Source: a virus. Taken from it: a stretch of DNA of 21,848 nt. The notes beneath the pieces are model-generated. The model was given only the letters and a program-made list of their open reading frames with translations, ran no database searches and had not been told where the DNA came from. Both the position numbers and the translations under genes were made by a program. How positions within the stretch are numbered: position 1 is the first letter of the stretch; each line of letters opens with the position of its first letter. This document shows positions 15,934 to 21,848 of the stretch, in pieces. The stretch covers positions 1 through 21,848 of IMG/VR virus record IMGVR_UViG_3300035070_000490; one strand, written 5' to 3'.

Positions 15934-15968
15934 AATAGTTAGGGGGGGCTTAGACCCCCCCTTCCTTT
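15934..15968 (-). promoter_or_regulatory. Stem-loop between capsid and gp11 genes that may position a distant ribosome site
   Basis: On the minus strand, just after the capsid TAA, there is AAAGGA (15963-15968). A perfect 8-bp stem follows: A plus seven G at 15955-15962, paired with seven C plus T at 15941-15948, around a 6-base loop TCTAAG. Then come AACTATT and the gp11 ATG. When folded, the AAAGGA comes to lie 7 nt from the ATG, an ideal spacing, as described for T4 gene 25. The place is also that of T7 terminator Tphi, but no U-run follows on this strand. On the plus strand TTCCTTTTT follows, so it could stop antisense transcripts. The hairpin itself is certain; its role is inferred. Confidence 0.7.
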
Positions 15969-16778
15969 TTAGTTGTTGTCGAGGACTTCGTACACGCCGT
16001 TACTATCAATAACGATTGCGCCCATAGACATCATGGATGTCGCAAGGTGCGATACTTTTTGTGGTACGTAGTTGATCTCAGTTTGAACATCAGAGTTGAT
16101 GCCGAGGCCAACAGCGCGTGTGTGGTAAGCAAAGTTCTTACCGCCAGCTACAGCAGACGTTGAGAAGAACTTGAAGCCCAAGAACTCTTTCATTGTCATA
16201 CCGCCAGCAAACGGAAGGTTCTGCGGACCAACATAGTCAGACGATGCAAACTCGTCGATGTTGAACAAGTCTGCAAAGCCAGCAGGTGACATAGCAACAT
16301 AACGCTGGCCATCTTCTGGAACATCCGCTGCACCAAATGTCTCAAACAATGTAAGCAGGTCAGCTTTGTCGATAGCGCCGCCTGTATCACCGATCTGAGT
16401 AGCGTTAGCACCAGCATCAAGAGCAACTGTCAGAATCTCATCAGTCTTGCGACCAAGGGCCGAAGCAGCAGATTCAGCAATAGCTTGACGCTCGTTGATG
16501 TTGATCTTCAACTCGTCGAGTTTGTCGATGTATTCCGCAGCATAGAAGTCTGCCATGGTTGCTTCGACGTTGGTGTGTACCAGCTCCATTGCAGTTACAT
16601 CGCCGTTGCGAGATTTAGTGGAGGCAGCGCCAGCACCAATCTTTTGGAAGCGAGTAGTTGTACCAGTCACGTTTGCCGTGCGGACAGTGTTACGCAGCTT
16701 CGAACCCATGCGCTGATATGCCATGTGCACATCGGATTCGAACTGCTTGATGAAGGCTTGGTCAATTGTATTAGCCAT
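15969..16778 (-). CDS. Major capsid protein (Phage_capsid_2-like)
   Basis: The product has 269 residues and is expected to form the icosahedral shell with the HK97 fold. I chose ATG 16778, because AGGAA at 16787-16791 lies 8 nt upstream; the frame could extend to a TTG at 16784, but that would leave only 2 nt. The N-terminus (FIKQFESDVHMAYQRMGSKL, then VTGTTTRFQKIGAG) resembles the Phage_capsid_2-type capsid family of other podoviruses more than T7 gp10A (345 residues). The middle (ESAASALGRKTDEILTVALDAG, RYVAMSPAGFADLF, TMKEFLGFKFFST) fits the usual A-domain and P-domain order. No slippery site with a second long frame, as in T7 gp10B, is visible. It is followed by the strong hairpin. The capsid role is well supported by content and by scaffold and tail neighbours. 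Confidence 0.9.
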   Translation of the reverse strand: MANTIDQAFIKQFESDVHMAYQRMGSKLRNTVRTANVTGTTTRFQKIGAGAASTKSRNGDVTAMELVHTNVEATMADFYAAEYIDKLDELKININERQAIAESAASALGRKTDEILTVALDAGANATQIGDTGGAIDKADLLTLFETFGAADVPEDGQRYVAMSPAGFADLFNIDEFASSDYVGPQNLPFAGGMTMKEFLGFKFFSTSAVAGGKNFAYHTRAVGLGINSDVQTEINYVPQKVSHLATSMMSMGAIVIDSNGVYEVLDNN

Positions 16779-16819
16779 TTTCAAGGTTCCTAAAAGTTAA
16801 AATTGCGTCAGGGTATCGT

Positions 16820-16853
16820 GGGTGTCCGCGTTGCGGCATCATCGAGGGTGTCC
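16820..16853 (-). repeat. Direct repeat GGACACCC with a small stem between, upstream of capsid
   Basis: On the minus strand GGACACCC occurs twice (16846-16853 and 16820-16827), 26 nt start to start, in the 87-nt gap before the capsid gene, the largest in the window. CCGC and GCGG between and into the second copy can form a 4-bp stem with a 3-base loop. It may be an operator, promoter or mRNA-processing element for the most highly expressed gene; nothing recognisable decides this. Confidence 0.3.
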
Positions 16854-16865
16854 AAAAAGGGCCTC

Positions 16866-17384
16866 TCAGTGCAGTACGGGCCGTGATGACAGATTGTAAA
16901 CATTCTTAGTGTCTGAATTACAACGCACAAAATGCACAAACTTATTACTGTTAATATCTTCAGTGATAAACTGAGACTCAAAACCAAGCCAGCTTAGCCA
17001 TTGGCAAATTTTATCGTTACCAATCCAAGTATCTACAGATATTTTTGGATAGTGATTGTGAAGGAAGTTAATCAATCCGCGTGAGGCGCGTATGAATGAC
17101 ACCCAGTTATCCTTCATGCCCTCGGCGAATAAACACCAGAACAATCCTTCGGTATTTGAAATGTACTCCAATCCCAATATGGCAAGTGGCTGGCCATTTT
17201 TTTCCACAACAAAAACATCAGCATCACCAACCAAAGCGTTTAGCTGCTCAAGGAGATCAGCATCATATATCTCGCTCATCTCATGTCGCGTTTCCTCACT
17301 GGCCGTAAGGAAAAACGGTAGGACATGCCGCTCGTCAAACAAGACAAGCGACAAATCTCTACTGTTTAGTATGGCATTAGCCAT
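16866..17384 (-). CDS. GNAT-fold, DUF2833/T7 gp13-like virion-assembly protein
   Basis: The product has 172 residues. Its plan resembles the DUF2833 family of T7 gp13, a factor needed for virion assembly: a beta-stranded core (DVFVVEKNGQPLAILGLEYI, residues about 56-75), a WCLFAEGM segment, a helix (WVSFIRASRGLINFLHN), then VDTWIGNDKICQWLSWLGFES (residues about 117-137), which is the last strand-helix pair of GNAT acyltransferases. Whether it binds acetyl-CoA is doubtful: I see no clear Q/RxxGxG/A pyrophosphate loop. In T7, gene 13 lies after gene 12; here it lies between scaffold and capsid. The start overlaps the scaffold stop by 8 nt. A TTGTGCGTTG motif falls inside it near the 3' end, before the capsid gene. 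Confidence 0.7.
   Translation of the reverse strand: MANAILNSRDLSLVLFDERHVLPFFLTASEETRHEMSEIYDADLLEQLNALVGDADVFVVEKNGQPLAILGLEYISNTEGLFWCLFAEGMKDNWVSFIRASRGLINFLHNHYPKISVDTWIGNDKICQWLSWLGFESQFITEDINSNKFVHFVRCNSDTKNVYNLSSRPVLH
16921..16930 (-). promoter_or_regulatory. TTGTGCGTTG motif within the gp13-like gene, upstream of capsid
   Basis: This exact copy of the 10-base motif shared with 6143-6152 and 20212-20221 lies inside coding sequence, 142 nt before the capsid ATG. With TTGTGC as a -35-like element, AAGAAT falls 17 nt downstream as a fair -10-like box, but the other copies have no comparable box. Because it is in a reading frame, it may be coincidence; as part of a set it is a candidate promoter for the capsid block. 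Confidence 0.3.
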
Positions 17385-18117
17385 ATAGTTTCTTAAACCC
17401 GTCTTCTACCATCTTGATATAGGCAGGATCACGGTGCGCTGGGCTGTGATAGCGGTCATCCAGCATCATAGTGCGGAGACTATCAGTAGTAATTTGCGTT
17501 GGACGATCACCCATTTCCGCAACAGATGGCTCCTGAGACTGTGCCATGATGTGCTCTAGGGCGATGATGCCATCAGCACTTTCACATAGGCGTTCTATTG
17601 CACCCATAGTCTCTTCTGGAAAAAACTTACTAGCAAACAAAGAAGCAGATTCAATGCGAGCATTTGCATTGTCACCAAGCTTTTGCGTCTCTGCCTCTAG
17701 GTCTGGCATGCCTGAGTTCATTGCTTCGGCATACATCTCAAGACCTTTTGCAAACTGATCCTGAGTAAAGCCTTGCTCATGGGAGTATTCAGCCCACTCT
17801 CTTAGCTCTTCATTGTCAGTGGCAGTCTCATCATCAATAAAATCTGGAAGCTGATAATCACCCGACGTATCTGGTACGCCCTCTTTTGGCGCTTCCATCT
17901 CCGCCTTTAGCTTCTCACGGATGTCATCTTCTTTAGCGCCCAGCTTCTGAGACAATTCACTGTATGACTTTGCTAAGTCTTCTGGCGATTTAAACTTTTC
18001 TGGCAACCACTCTGGTCGATCTCCAGAAGTACTTGTTGCTGTCTGTGTATCTGCGGGCGCATCTACTGGAGCATCTGCTCCTTCTGCTACGTTATCCTGA
18101 GTCAGACTTTCGCTCAT
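17377..18117 (-). CDS. Scaffolding / capsid assembly protein (T7 gp9-like)
   Basis: The product has 246 residues (T7 gp9 has 307) and is highly acidic, as the family is. It has a disordered D/A/T-rich N-terminus (residues 1-33). The family motif RPEWLPEKFKSPEDLAKSYSEL follows at about residues 34-55, then an acidic linker, helices, and a basic-ended C-terminus (DPAYIKMVEDGFKKLYG) that should bind the capsid protein. It directs procapsid assembly inside the shell and leaves before or during packaging. It lies between a small gene and the gp13-like gene and overlaps both (ATGA at the start, 8 nt at the end). AGGAA lies 7-8 nt before the ATG. Confidence 0.92.
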   Translation of the reverse strand: MSESLTQDNVAEGADAPVDAPADTQTATSTSGDRPEWLPEKFKSPEDLAKSYSELSQKLGAKEDDIREKLKAEMEAPKEGVPDTSGDYQLPDFIDDETATDNEELREWAEYSHEQGFTQDQFAKGLEMYAEAMNSGMPDLEAETQKLGDNANARIESASLFASKFFPEETMGAIERLCESADGIIALEHIMAQSQEPSVAEMGDRPTQITTDSLRTMMLDDRYHSPAHRDPAYIKMVEDGFKKLYG

Positions 18118-18371
18118 GCTTTTTTCCTATGTGCACTTTGGATTCTACGCTCGATCAGGCCAACCAAGTATCGCTGGCCCTCCATGTGTCGTAGTTCCTC
18201 GTTGGTTACGTTGGGGCCATTCACCATCTCGATAGTAATTGACCGCAAGTAACGCAGCACCTCTTTACCCGTAGCAGATTCAAACACCTGAGCGACGTTT
18301 GCGCTGATTTCTCTGTCGGTTTGTACTGGCCGACCGTACCCATCAACGCCAATTGGTAGTGGATTACTCAA
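18114..18371 (-). CDS. Small Bbp19-like phage protein (TTG start)
   Basis: The product has 85 residues. FESATGKEVLRYLRSIT (about residues 30-46) and EGQRYLVGLIERRIQSA (about residues 64-80) resemble the small Bbp19-like family found between portal and scaffold genes in many podoviruses. Its molecular role is not known; the position suggests head or portal assembly. The start is TTG at 18371, as the first in-frame ATG comes at about residue 49 and would remove half the protein. AGGAG at 18379-18383 lies 7 nt before the TTG, an ideal distance, inside the end of the portal gene, which it overlaps by 8 nt. The stop overlaps the scaffold ATG as ATGA. The gene is well supported; the family name is less certain. 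Confidence 0.75.
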   Translation of the reverse strand: MSNPLPIGVDGYGRPVQTDREISANVAQVFESATGKEVLRYLRSITIEMVNGPNVTNEELRHMEGQRYLVGLIERRIQSAHRKKA

Positions 18372-19926
18372 TCATTTGCTCCTGTTGGGGCATAGCTTGT
18401 TGTTGCTGTGCAAGTTGCTGCGCCATTGCAGCTATTTGCTTACGTTGTTCTGCGTCACGAATCAAGCTATCAGGTACACCAAACTTTTTGGCTAGGTGAA
18501 CGGCAGTCTCCTCACTGTCCACCAAAAGGTTAAGCATCTCTGGTCCGAACGTACCTTGAACAAGCTCCAAGAATCGAGCAACAGAGCTAATATCTTGGTT
18601 AGATTGCGCCTGAGCTAGTGGAGAAACAGAGCGCACCTTAACCTCACGACCATTAAGCGTAGGCAATTCAATACGACCCTGCTTCCGCAAGATGTAAACC
18701 ACGCGCTGAAGCACAGGTTGCACCAGTTCGGCTTGGAGTCGGCCAAAAGCAGAACCCATACGGCGAGAAAGATCAGCCATACGCTCTGCAACTTCGGTTG
18801 CGGAGGCTGGTGTGCGGTTAGGATCGCCAAGCATATCGTTATACAGCGCACGTTTAATGTTGAGGCGCATGTCATTCAGTACAAGTTGCGCGACATCGAA
18901 GCGACCAGCCGCTTGGATAGGCTGCAAACCTGCGGAACCCATAGCTTTAGGAATGATAGTCCCTGGCACAAGCTGAATTGTATCCACGTTTACAACGCCA
19001 TCATCTTCCATCTGGTAAATACCAGAGATAGCCATCTGCGCGTTCTCAAGGATTAGCTCGATGGTAAGATTGGTAGTCTTGATAGCAGACAATGCGTTAA
19101 GTAGTGGCCCACGCCCGTAGACCTCACCCGCACACTTAGACCAGCGGAAGCAGATAAACGGATTAGAACCAGTGCCAATCATTTGACGCTTATATATCAC
19201 ACACTTAGTTGTCGTGCAGATAGCATAGCTGTAGTATGCCTCTTCGTTGCGGCGATCATAGTCACGGCACACAACCTCTAGGATTGTAGTTGTCTGACCA
19301 CCACCACGGGACACACGATCCACAATCTTGCTAGGCAATGTGGCCTTTGGGTACAGAATTGCGATCTGATCGAAGCGAATGTTCTTACGCTCGCGGAAAA
19401 CGTGGTCGATGTTATCGTCTGGACCTGTATCCAGCACCACATGTGGCAAAGGAATCGCAGAAAAACGTATAGGTTGTAGTGCATCACCCTCTTCGCAGGC
19501 CAATATGCCTGTACCTACAGCCAAATCCATAAAGGATTCGTGCACTTCCTGAGAGAAGTTAGAGTTTTGCAAAACCTCGAACACATACTCGGTGACATCA
19601 TCGAGGTCATTGTTGATTGCGTCACGCTCTTCCTTTGGAATCTCAGAACCAGCGGTCAGGTCAGCCCATCGAGCATAGTTAGGTACAATGCCAGACTGCA
19701 ATCGGGACGCAAACTCTTGCACACCCACAACAGCAGTCTCGTCAAAGATTTTATCATCTCTGCGCTGGCCTACTGTTTCATAATAGAAGGACTCACGCTG
19801 TGGAAGCGCATACTCATAGCACTCTTCGAACAAGGGAACGAAGTTTTCACGCAATGCTTTAGCTTTTTCGTACCGCTCCATGTACTTCTGAGCAGTAGGA
19901 TCGTCACCGTAAGAACCATTATCCAT
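18364..19926 (-). CDS. Portal / head-tail connector protein (T7 gp8-like)
   Basis: The 520-residue product is close to T7 gp8 (536), the dodecameric ring through which DNA is packaged and ejected. Family features seen: an N-terminal helix (MERYEKAKALRENFVPLFEE) with YALPQRE, DETAVVGVQEFASRLQSGI (about residues 62-80), GTGILACEEGD near residue 138, GEVYGRGPLLNALSAIKTTN (about residues 268-287), which is highly conserved in this family, and PNRTPASATEVAERMADLSRRMGS (about residues 369-392). The C-terminus is glutamine-rich (AQQLAQQQQAMPQQEQMIE). The start overlaps the preceding stop by one base (TAATG), with CAGG as a modest ribosome site. Confidence 0.95.
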   Translation of the reverse strand: MDNGSYGDDPTAQKYMERYEKAKALRENFVPLFEECYEYALPQRESFYYETVGQRRDDKIFDETAVVGVQEFASRLQSGIVPNYARWADLTAGSEIPKEERDAINNDLDDVTEYVFEVLQNSNFSQEVHESFMDLAVGTGILACEEGDALQPIRFSAIPLPHVVLDTGPDDNIDHVFRERKNIRFDQIAILYPKATLPSKIVDRVSRGGGQTTTILEVVCRDYDRRNEEAYYSYAICTTTKCVIYKRQMIGTGSNPFICFRWSKCAGEVYGRGPLLNALSAIKTTNLTIELILENAQMAISGIYQMEDDGVVNVDTIQLVPGTIIPKAMGSAGLQPIQAAGRFDVAQLVLNDMRLNIKRALYNDMLGDPNRTPASATEVAERMADLSRRMGSAFGRLQAELVQPVLQRVVYILRKQGRIELPTLNGREVKVRSVSPLAQAQSNQDISSVARFLELVQGTFGPEMLNLLVDSEETAVHLAKKFGVPDSLIRDAEQRKQIAAMAQQLAQQQQAMPQQEQMIE

Positions 19927-20162
19927 TATTTGTACCTGCTATAGAAACCAATGCCGCCGAGGGAGGATGATATTAAAGAACGGCGACCACGCGATGCACG
20001 ACCACCCGACAATCCAGCTTGAGCTTCTATCCCAGCTTGAATATCGCTTTCCTTCTGGGCCGCAGTCTCTTTGGCTGCTACTTCTTTCTGCTCTTCTGCT
20101 CTAGTAGCCTGCGCTGCAAGCTGAGCATCTACTGCTGGATCACGTTTTGGCTTCATGCACAT
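19926..20162 (-). CDS. Small hypothetical protein between terminase and portal
   Basis: The product has 78 residues, starting MCMKPKRDP. A charged alanine-, glutamate- and lysine-rich helix (residues about 10-50) is followed by a glycine-, serine- and arginine-rich tail (GGRASRGRRSLISSSLGGIG). No membrane segment or known motif is present. Similar small proteins are common before portal genes in T7-like marine phages, annotated as hypothetical or structural; that is recollection, not a search. The start is firm: AGGAG at 20170-20174 lies 7 nt before the ATG. The stop overlaps the portal ATG by one base, so it is co-translated with the portal and may help in portal assembly or serve as a head component. 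A TTGTGCGTTG motif lies 49 nt upstream. Confidence 0.75.
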   Translation of the reverse strand: MCMKPKRDPAVDAQLAAQATRAEEQKEVAAKETAAQKESDIQAGIEAQAGLSGGRASRGRRSLISSSLGGIGFYSRYK

Positions 20163-20211
20163 AGTAAATCTCCTATTAATTCATTCGTATGCACAGATGG
20201 GTGGTGTGGTT

Positions 20212-20221
20212 CAACGCACAA
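20212..20221 (-). promoter_or_regulatory. TTGTGCGTTG motif upstream of the portal block (candidate promoter element)
   Basis: This exact copy of the 10-base motif lies 1 nt after the terminase stop and 49 nt before the next ATG, matching the layout at 6143-6152. The rest of the 60-nt gap has only poor sigma-70-like boxes (TTGAAC, then CATACG at 17 nt). A phage-specific promoter driving the portal-scaffold-capsid block is the most economical reading, but it is inference. Confidence 0.4.
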
Positions 20222-20222
20222 C

Positions 20223-21746
20223 TTACATGCGTGACCACAGACCTTGGCGTCTTTGAGTATTGCTGCGCTTAGAAAACACATCAAAGTCTCGCTTGGCCAC
20301 CACAGTCTGCGCAGGTTTCTGGCTGTTCATTAGAGCACGACCCTCACCTGCACCTAAGAATAAATACTGTGCGGCATCGTGGACGTGAGAAAACATGTTC
20401 TTATCAGGCTTATCTGCGTAGCGTTCGCCCGAAACTTCCATGCGTTTGTAGGCATATCCGCTTTCAAAACCCTTAATCAGAGTAGGGCAGCGTCGATCAA
20501 TCAAAAGTGCTGGCTTGCCTTCGACCATCTTCGTTAGCTGGGAGGAAACAGCCTCAAGTCGAAGGTCAACAGAGTTAGAATGCGTGGGGAACGCTCTCAA
20601 ACCAGCACCGCGAAGGATGTGAAAGGGAGTGGATTCATCAGTCTGCGCTCTAAAGTCACCAGCGGGATCACCATAGATGATAACCTCGCCAGCAGCAGCG
20701 AAACGGGTAGCTAGTTCATTGCGCATCACCTCCGCAAAGCGAACAATACCCATATCAATAGCTACAATCTCAGAGTGTAGCATCCATCTACCGCGAACCT
20801 TCTGCCCAAATACAGCAGCGGGGGTGAGCCCGAAGTCAACGCCCACATATAGTGGAACGCCAGCGGCGACAGGGATTTCTTCCTTGGCAACGTGAACATC
20901 TGGAGCAAACATAGGGTATACAGGCTTTCCATCTTGGATATGGCCGAGCCTATTCATTACATACACATCAATCCAGCTCTTAGTCTTACCTTGAATCAAG
21001 TTAGGGTAGTAACTCTTCATCATGTTCGCTTGATTCTCAGCGGATTTGTTGGGAACGTAGTCCTCTAGCTCGCCTTCTTCGTTGCGTACTTCTTCCATTC
21101 CAGCAGGTTGGGTATAGAAACGCCAGTTTTCTGGAGTGACCAGCATCTTAGCTTGCTCACGCGGTATATGATCTGGGATTGGAACCTCACCAGCCATAAT
21201 CGGCCACCAATGATCCTCTTCGGGAGCGTTGGTATCGGCAATAACGCCAGTCCAAGTAGGACCGCCATCACGCATAGAAGGGAAACGACCCACGCGCATC
21301 GTACAGGCATCAATAATACTCTTCGGAAGCTCGCGAGCCTCGTTGATCCAGATGCCCGTAAGCTCCAGAGAGAGTAATTTCTTAACATCTTCGGGTCGAT
21401 CAAGCGCAAGGAAGATAATCTCAAGGTCAATGTCGCCCTTCTTAATGTGGTGAGTGTACGGAACAGACCAAGTAAACTTTCCCCAGTCCTCTTCGGGGAA
21501 CCAGTCTAACCAAGTCTTGATTGTGGTGGTGCGAAGCTGTGGATTGGTGTTACGAATGATAGCCCAGCGGCTTTTTCGTATGCCATCTGGCCCTTTGTTC
21601 TGGCCAAGAGCGCGGCGAAACACCTCGATGCAGCAACCAACAGACTTACCAGACCCAACAGGACCGCGAATCCCACGAAAGAAAGTGTCGTCCTTCATGA
21701 AATTCTTTAGCACGTCCCCGTCAGGTTTGTATTTAAAGTCTACCAA
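20223..21746 (-). CDS. terL: Terminase large subunit (DNA-packaging ATPase/nuclease)
   Basis: This 507-residue motor pumps DNA into the procapsid and cuts the concatemer. The Walker A loop GPVGSGKS is at residues 28-35. The Walker B and catalytic glutamate are in GIWINEAREL (residues 131-140, E136). The C-terminal RNase H-like nuclease has acidic residues D304 (YVGVDFGLTP), D360 (YGDPAGDF) and D457 (HVHDAAQYL). T7 gp19 has 586 residues. The start is a TTG at 21746, because an in-frame stop lies just upstream and the first ATG (residue 17) would remove conserved sequence; a GGGG lies about 7 nt before it. It overlaps the preceding gene by 7 nt. In T7 the terminase gene lies after the fibres; here it heads the structural block. 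Confidence 0.97.
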   Translation of the reverse strand: MVDFKYKPDGDVLKNFMKDDTFFRGIRGPVGSGKSVGCCIEVFRRALGQNKGPDGIRKSRWAIIRNTNPQLRTTTIKTWLDWFPEEDWGKFTWSVPYTHHIKKGDIDLEIIFLALDRPEDVKKLLSLELTGIWINEARELPKSIIDACTMRVGRFPSMRDGGPTWTGVIADTNAPEEDHWWPIMAGEVPIPDHIPREQAKMLVTPENWRFYTQPAGMEEVRNEEGELEDYVPNKSAENQANMMKSYYPNLIQGKTKSWIDVYVMNRLGHIQDGKPVYPMFAPDVHVAKEEIPVAAGVPLYVGVDFGLTPAAVFGQKVRGRWMLHSEIVAIDMGIVRFAEVMRNELATRFAAAGEVIIYGDPAGDFRAQTDESTPFHILRGAGLRAFPTHSNSVDLRLEAVSSQLTKMVEGKPALLIDRRCPTLIKGFESGYAYKRMEVSGERYADKPDKNMFSHVHDAAQYLFLGAGEGRALMNSQKPAQTVVAKRDFDVFSKRSNTQRRQGLWSRM

Positions 21747-21847
21747 TCCCTGACCCCGCGATCAATGCCGGCCTTAATCATCACCTCCACCGATTCTGGA
21801 GCAAGTGCCTCGATGATCTTGTCAGCTTCGTATTCTGTCACAAAGTC
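21740..21847 (-). CDS. C-terminal fragment of an unidentified gene before terminase
   Basis: The frame is open from the window edge to a TAG at 21740-21742, giving 35 residues that start DFVTEYEADKII and end AGIDRGVRDW. It is helical and charged, with no diagnostic motif. It overlaps the terminase TTG by 7 nt, like the other tight junctions here, which argues it is a real gene. By position it could be a small terminase subunit, but the fragment is too short to say. Confidence 0.55.
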   Translation of the reverse strand, partial: DFVTEYEADKIIEALAPESVEVMIKAGIDRGVRDW

Positions 21848-21848
21848 T

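Noticed and set aside
15942-15961. Classical intrinsic terminator after the capsid gene on the coding strand
   Set aside because: The stem is strong, but the coding strand after it reads TAACTATT with no U-run. I kept it as a hairpin of probable translational role and only mention termination as an alternative.
15969-16778. Frameshifted second capsid form as in T7 gp10A/10B
   Set aside because: No slippery sequence near the stop and no long second frame beyond it; the hairpin and the gp11 gene follow at once.
18718-19056. Open frames of 60-130 codons on the plus strand throughout the window
   Set aside because: They lie antisense to clear T7-like genes, have odd composition (rich in C, S, R, H), no consistent ribosome sites and no tandem packing; they are shadows of the real frames.
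20163-20222. Sigma-70 promoter between terminase and the small gene
   Set aside because: The best pair (TTGAAC, 17 nt, CATACG) matches consensus too poorly to list as such.
1-21848. tRNA genes, CRISPR arrays, insertion sequences, integrase or attachment sites
   Set aside because: I looked for cloverleaf ends, regular spaced repeats, transposase motifs and integrase motifs and saw none; genes fill almost all the space.

Overview
The window is the virion-morphogenesis and lysis half of a tailed-phage genome with a short tail (podovirus). Every gene I can support is on the minus strand, tightly packed and largely overlapping (TAATG, ATGA, 7-8 nt overlaps), so transcription runs from position 21848 towards 1. 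No stretch over 300 bases lacks a gene; the largest gaps are 87 nt (16779-16865), 60 nt (20163-20222) and 55 nt (6098-6152). Proteins resemble T7-supergroup virion proteins, especially the marine T7-like lineages, so I infer an environmental, probably marine, proteobacterial phage. The window has no RNA polymerase or replication gene, so I cannot separate Autographiviridae-type phages from RNA-polymerase-lacking relatives such as SIO1 or VpV262.

Layout in order of transcription. A gene fragment (21740-21847) leads into the large terminase (20223-21746), a small hypothetical (19926-20162), the portal (18364-19926), a small Bbp19-like protein (18114-18371), the scaffold (17377-18117), a GNAT/DUF2833-like protein (16866-17384) and the capsid (15969-16778). 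The tail follows: gp11-like (15343-15933) and gp12-like (13109-15343). Then come three ejection or internal virion proteins like gp14, gp15 and gp16 (12678-13109, 9664-12669, 6153-9662). Next are three host-recognition proteins: an anchored beta-helix fibre or spike (3902-6097), a small fibre-type protein (3191-3892) and a second beta-helix spike (1702-3180). The end is a lysis block: a small hypothetical (1405-1662), an XhlA-like membrane protein (1211-1402), a C-terminally anchored membrane protein (733-1209), a holin-like protein (365-733) and an M15 peptidoglycan peptidase (1-368, cut by the window edge).

The genes work together as follows: terminase packages DNA through the portal into a shell built by capsid and scaffold. 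gp11 and gp12 form the tail. The internal proteins are ejected to carry DNA across the envelope, the fibres bind (and perhaps cut) surface glycans, and holin plus peptidase lyse the host.

Departures from the T7 plan are the most interesting part. The terminase gene comes before the portal instead of after the fibres. The gp13-like gene sits between scaffold and capsid. The capsid looks unlike T7 gp10. The gp16-like protein has no visible transglycosylase motif but carries an HExxH zinc-protease-like segment. A perfect G/C hairpin between capsid and gp11 appears to place a distant Shine-Dalgarno sequence next to the gp11 start. A 10-base motif, TTGTGCGTTG, recurs on the minus strand ahead of the portal, capsid and fibre blocks, with a weaker copy ahead of the lysis block.
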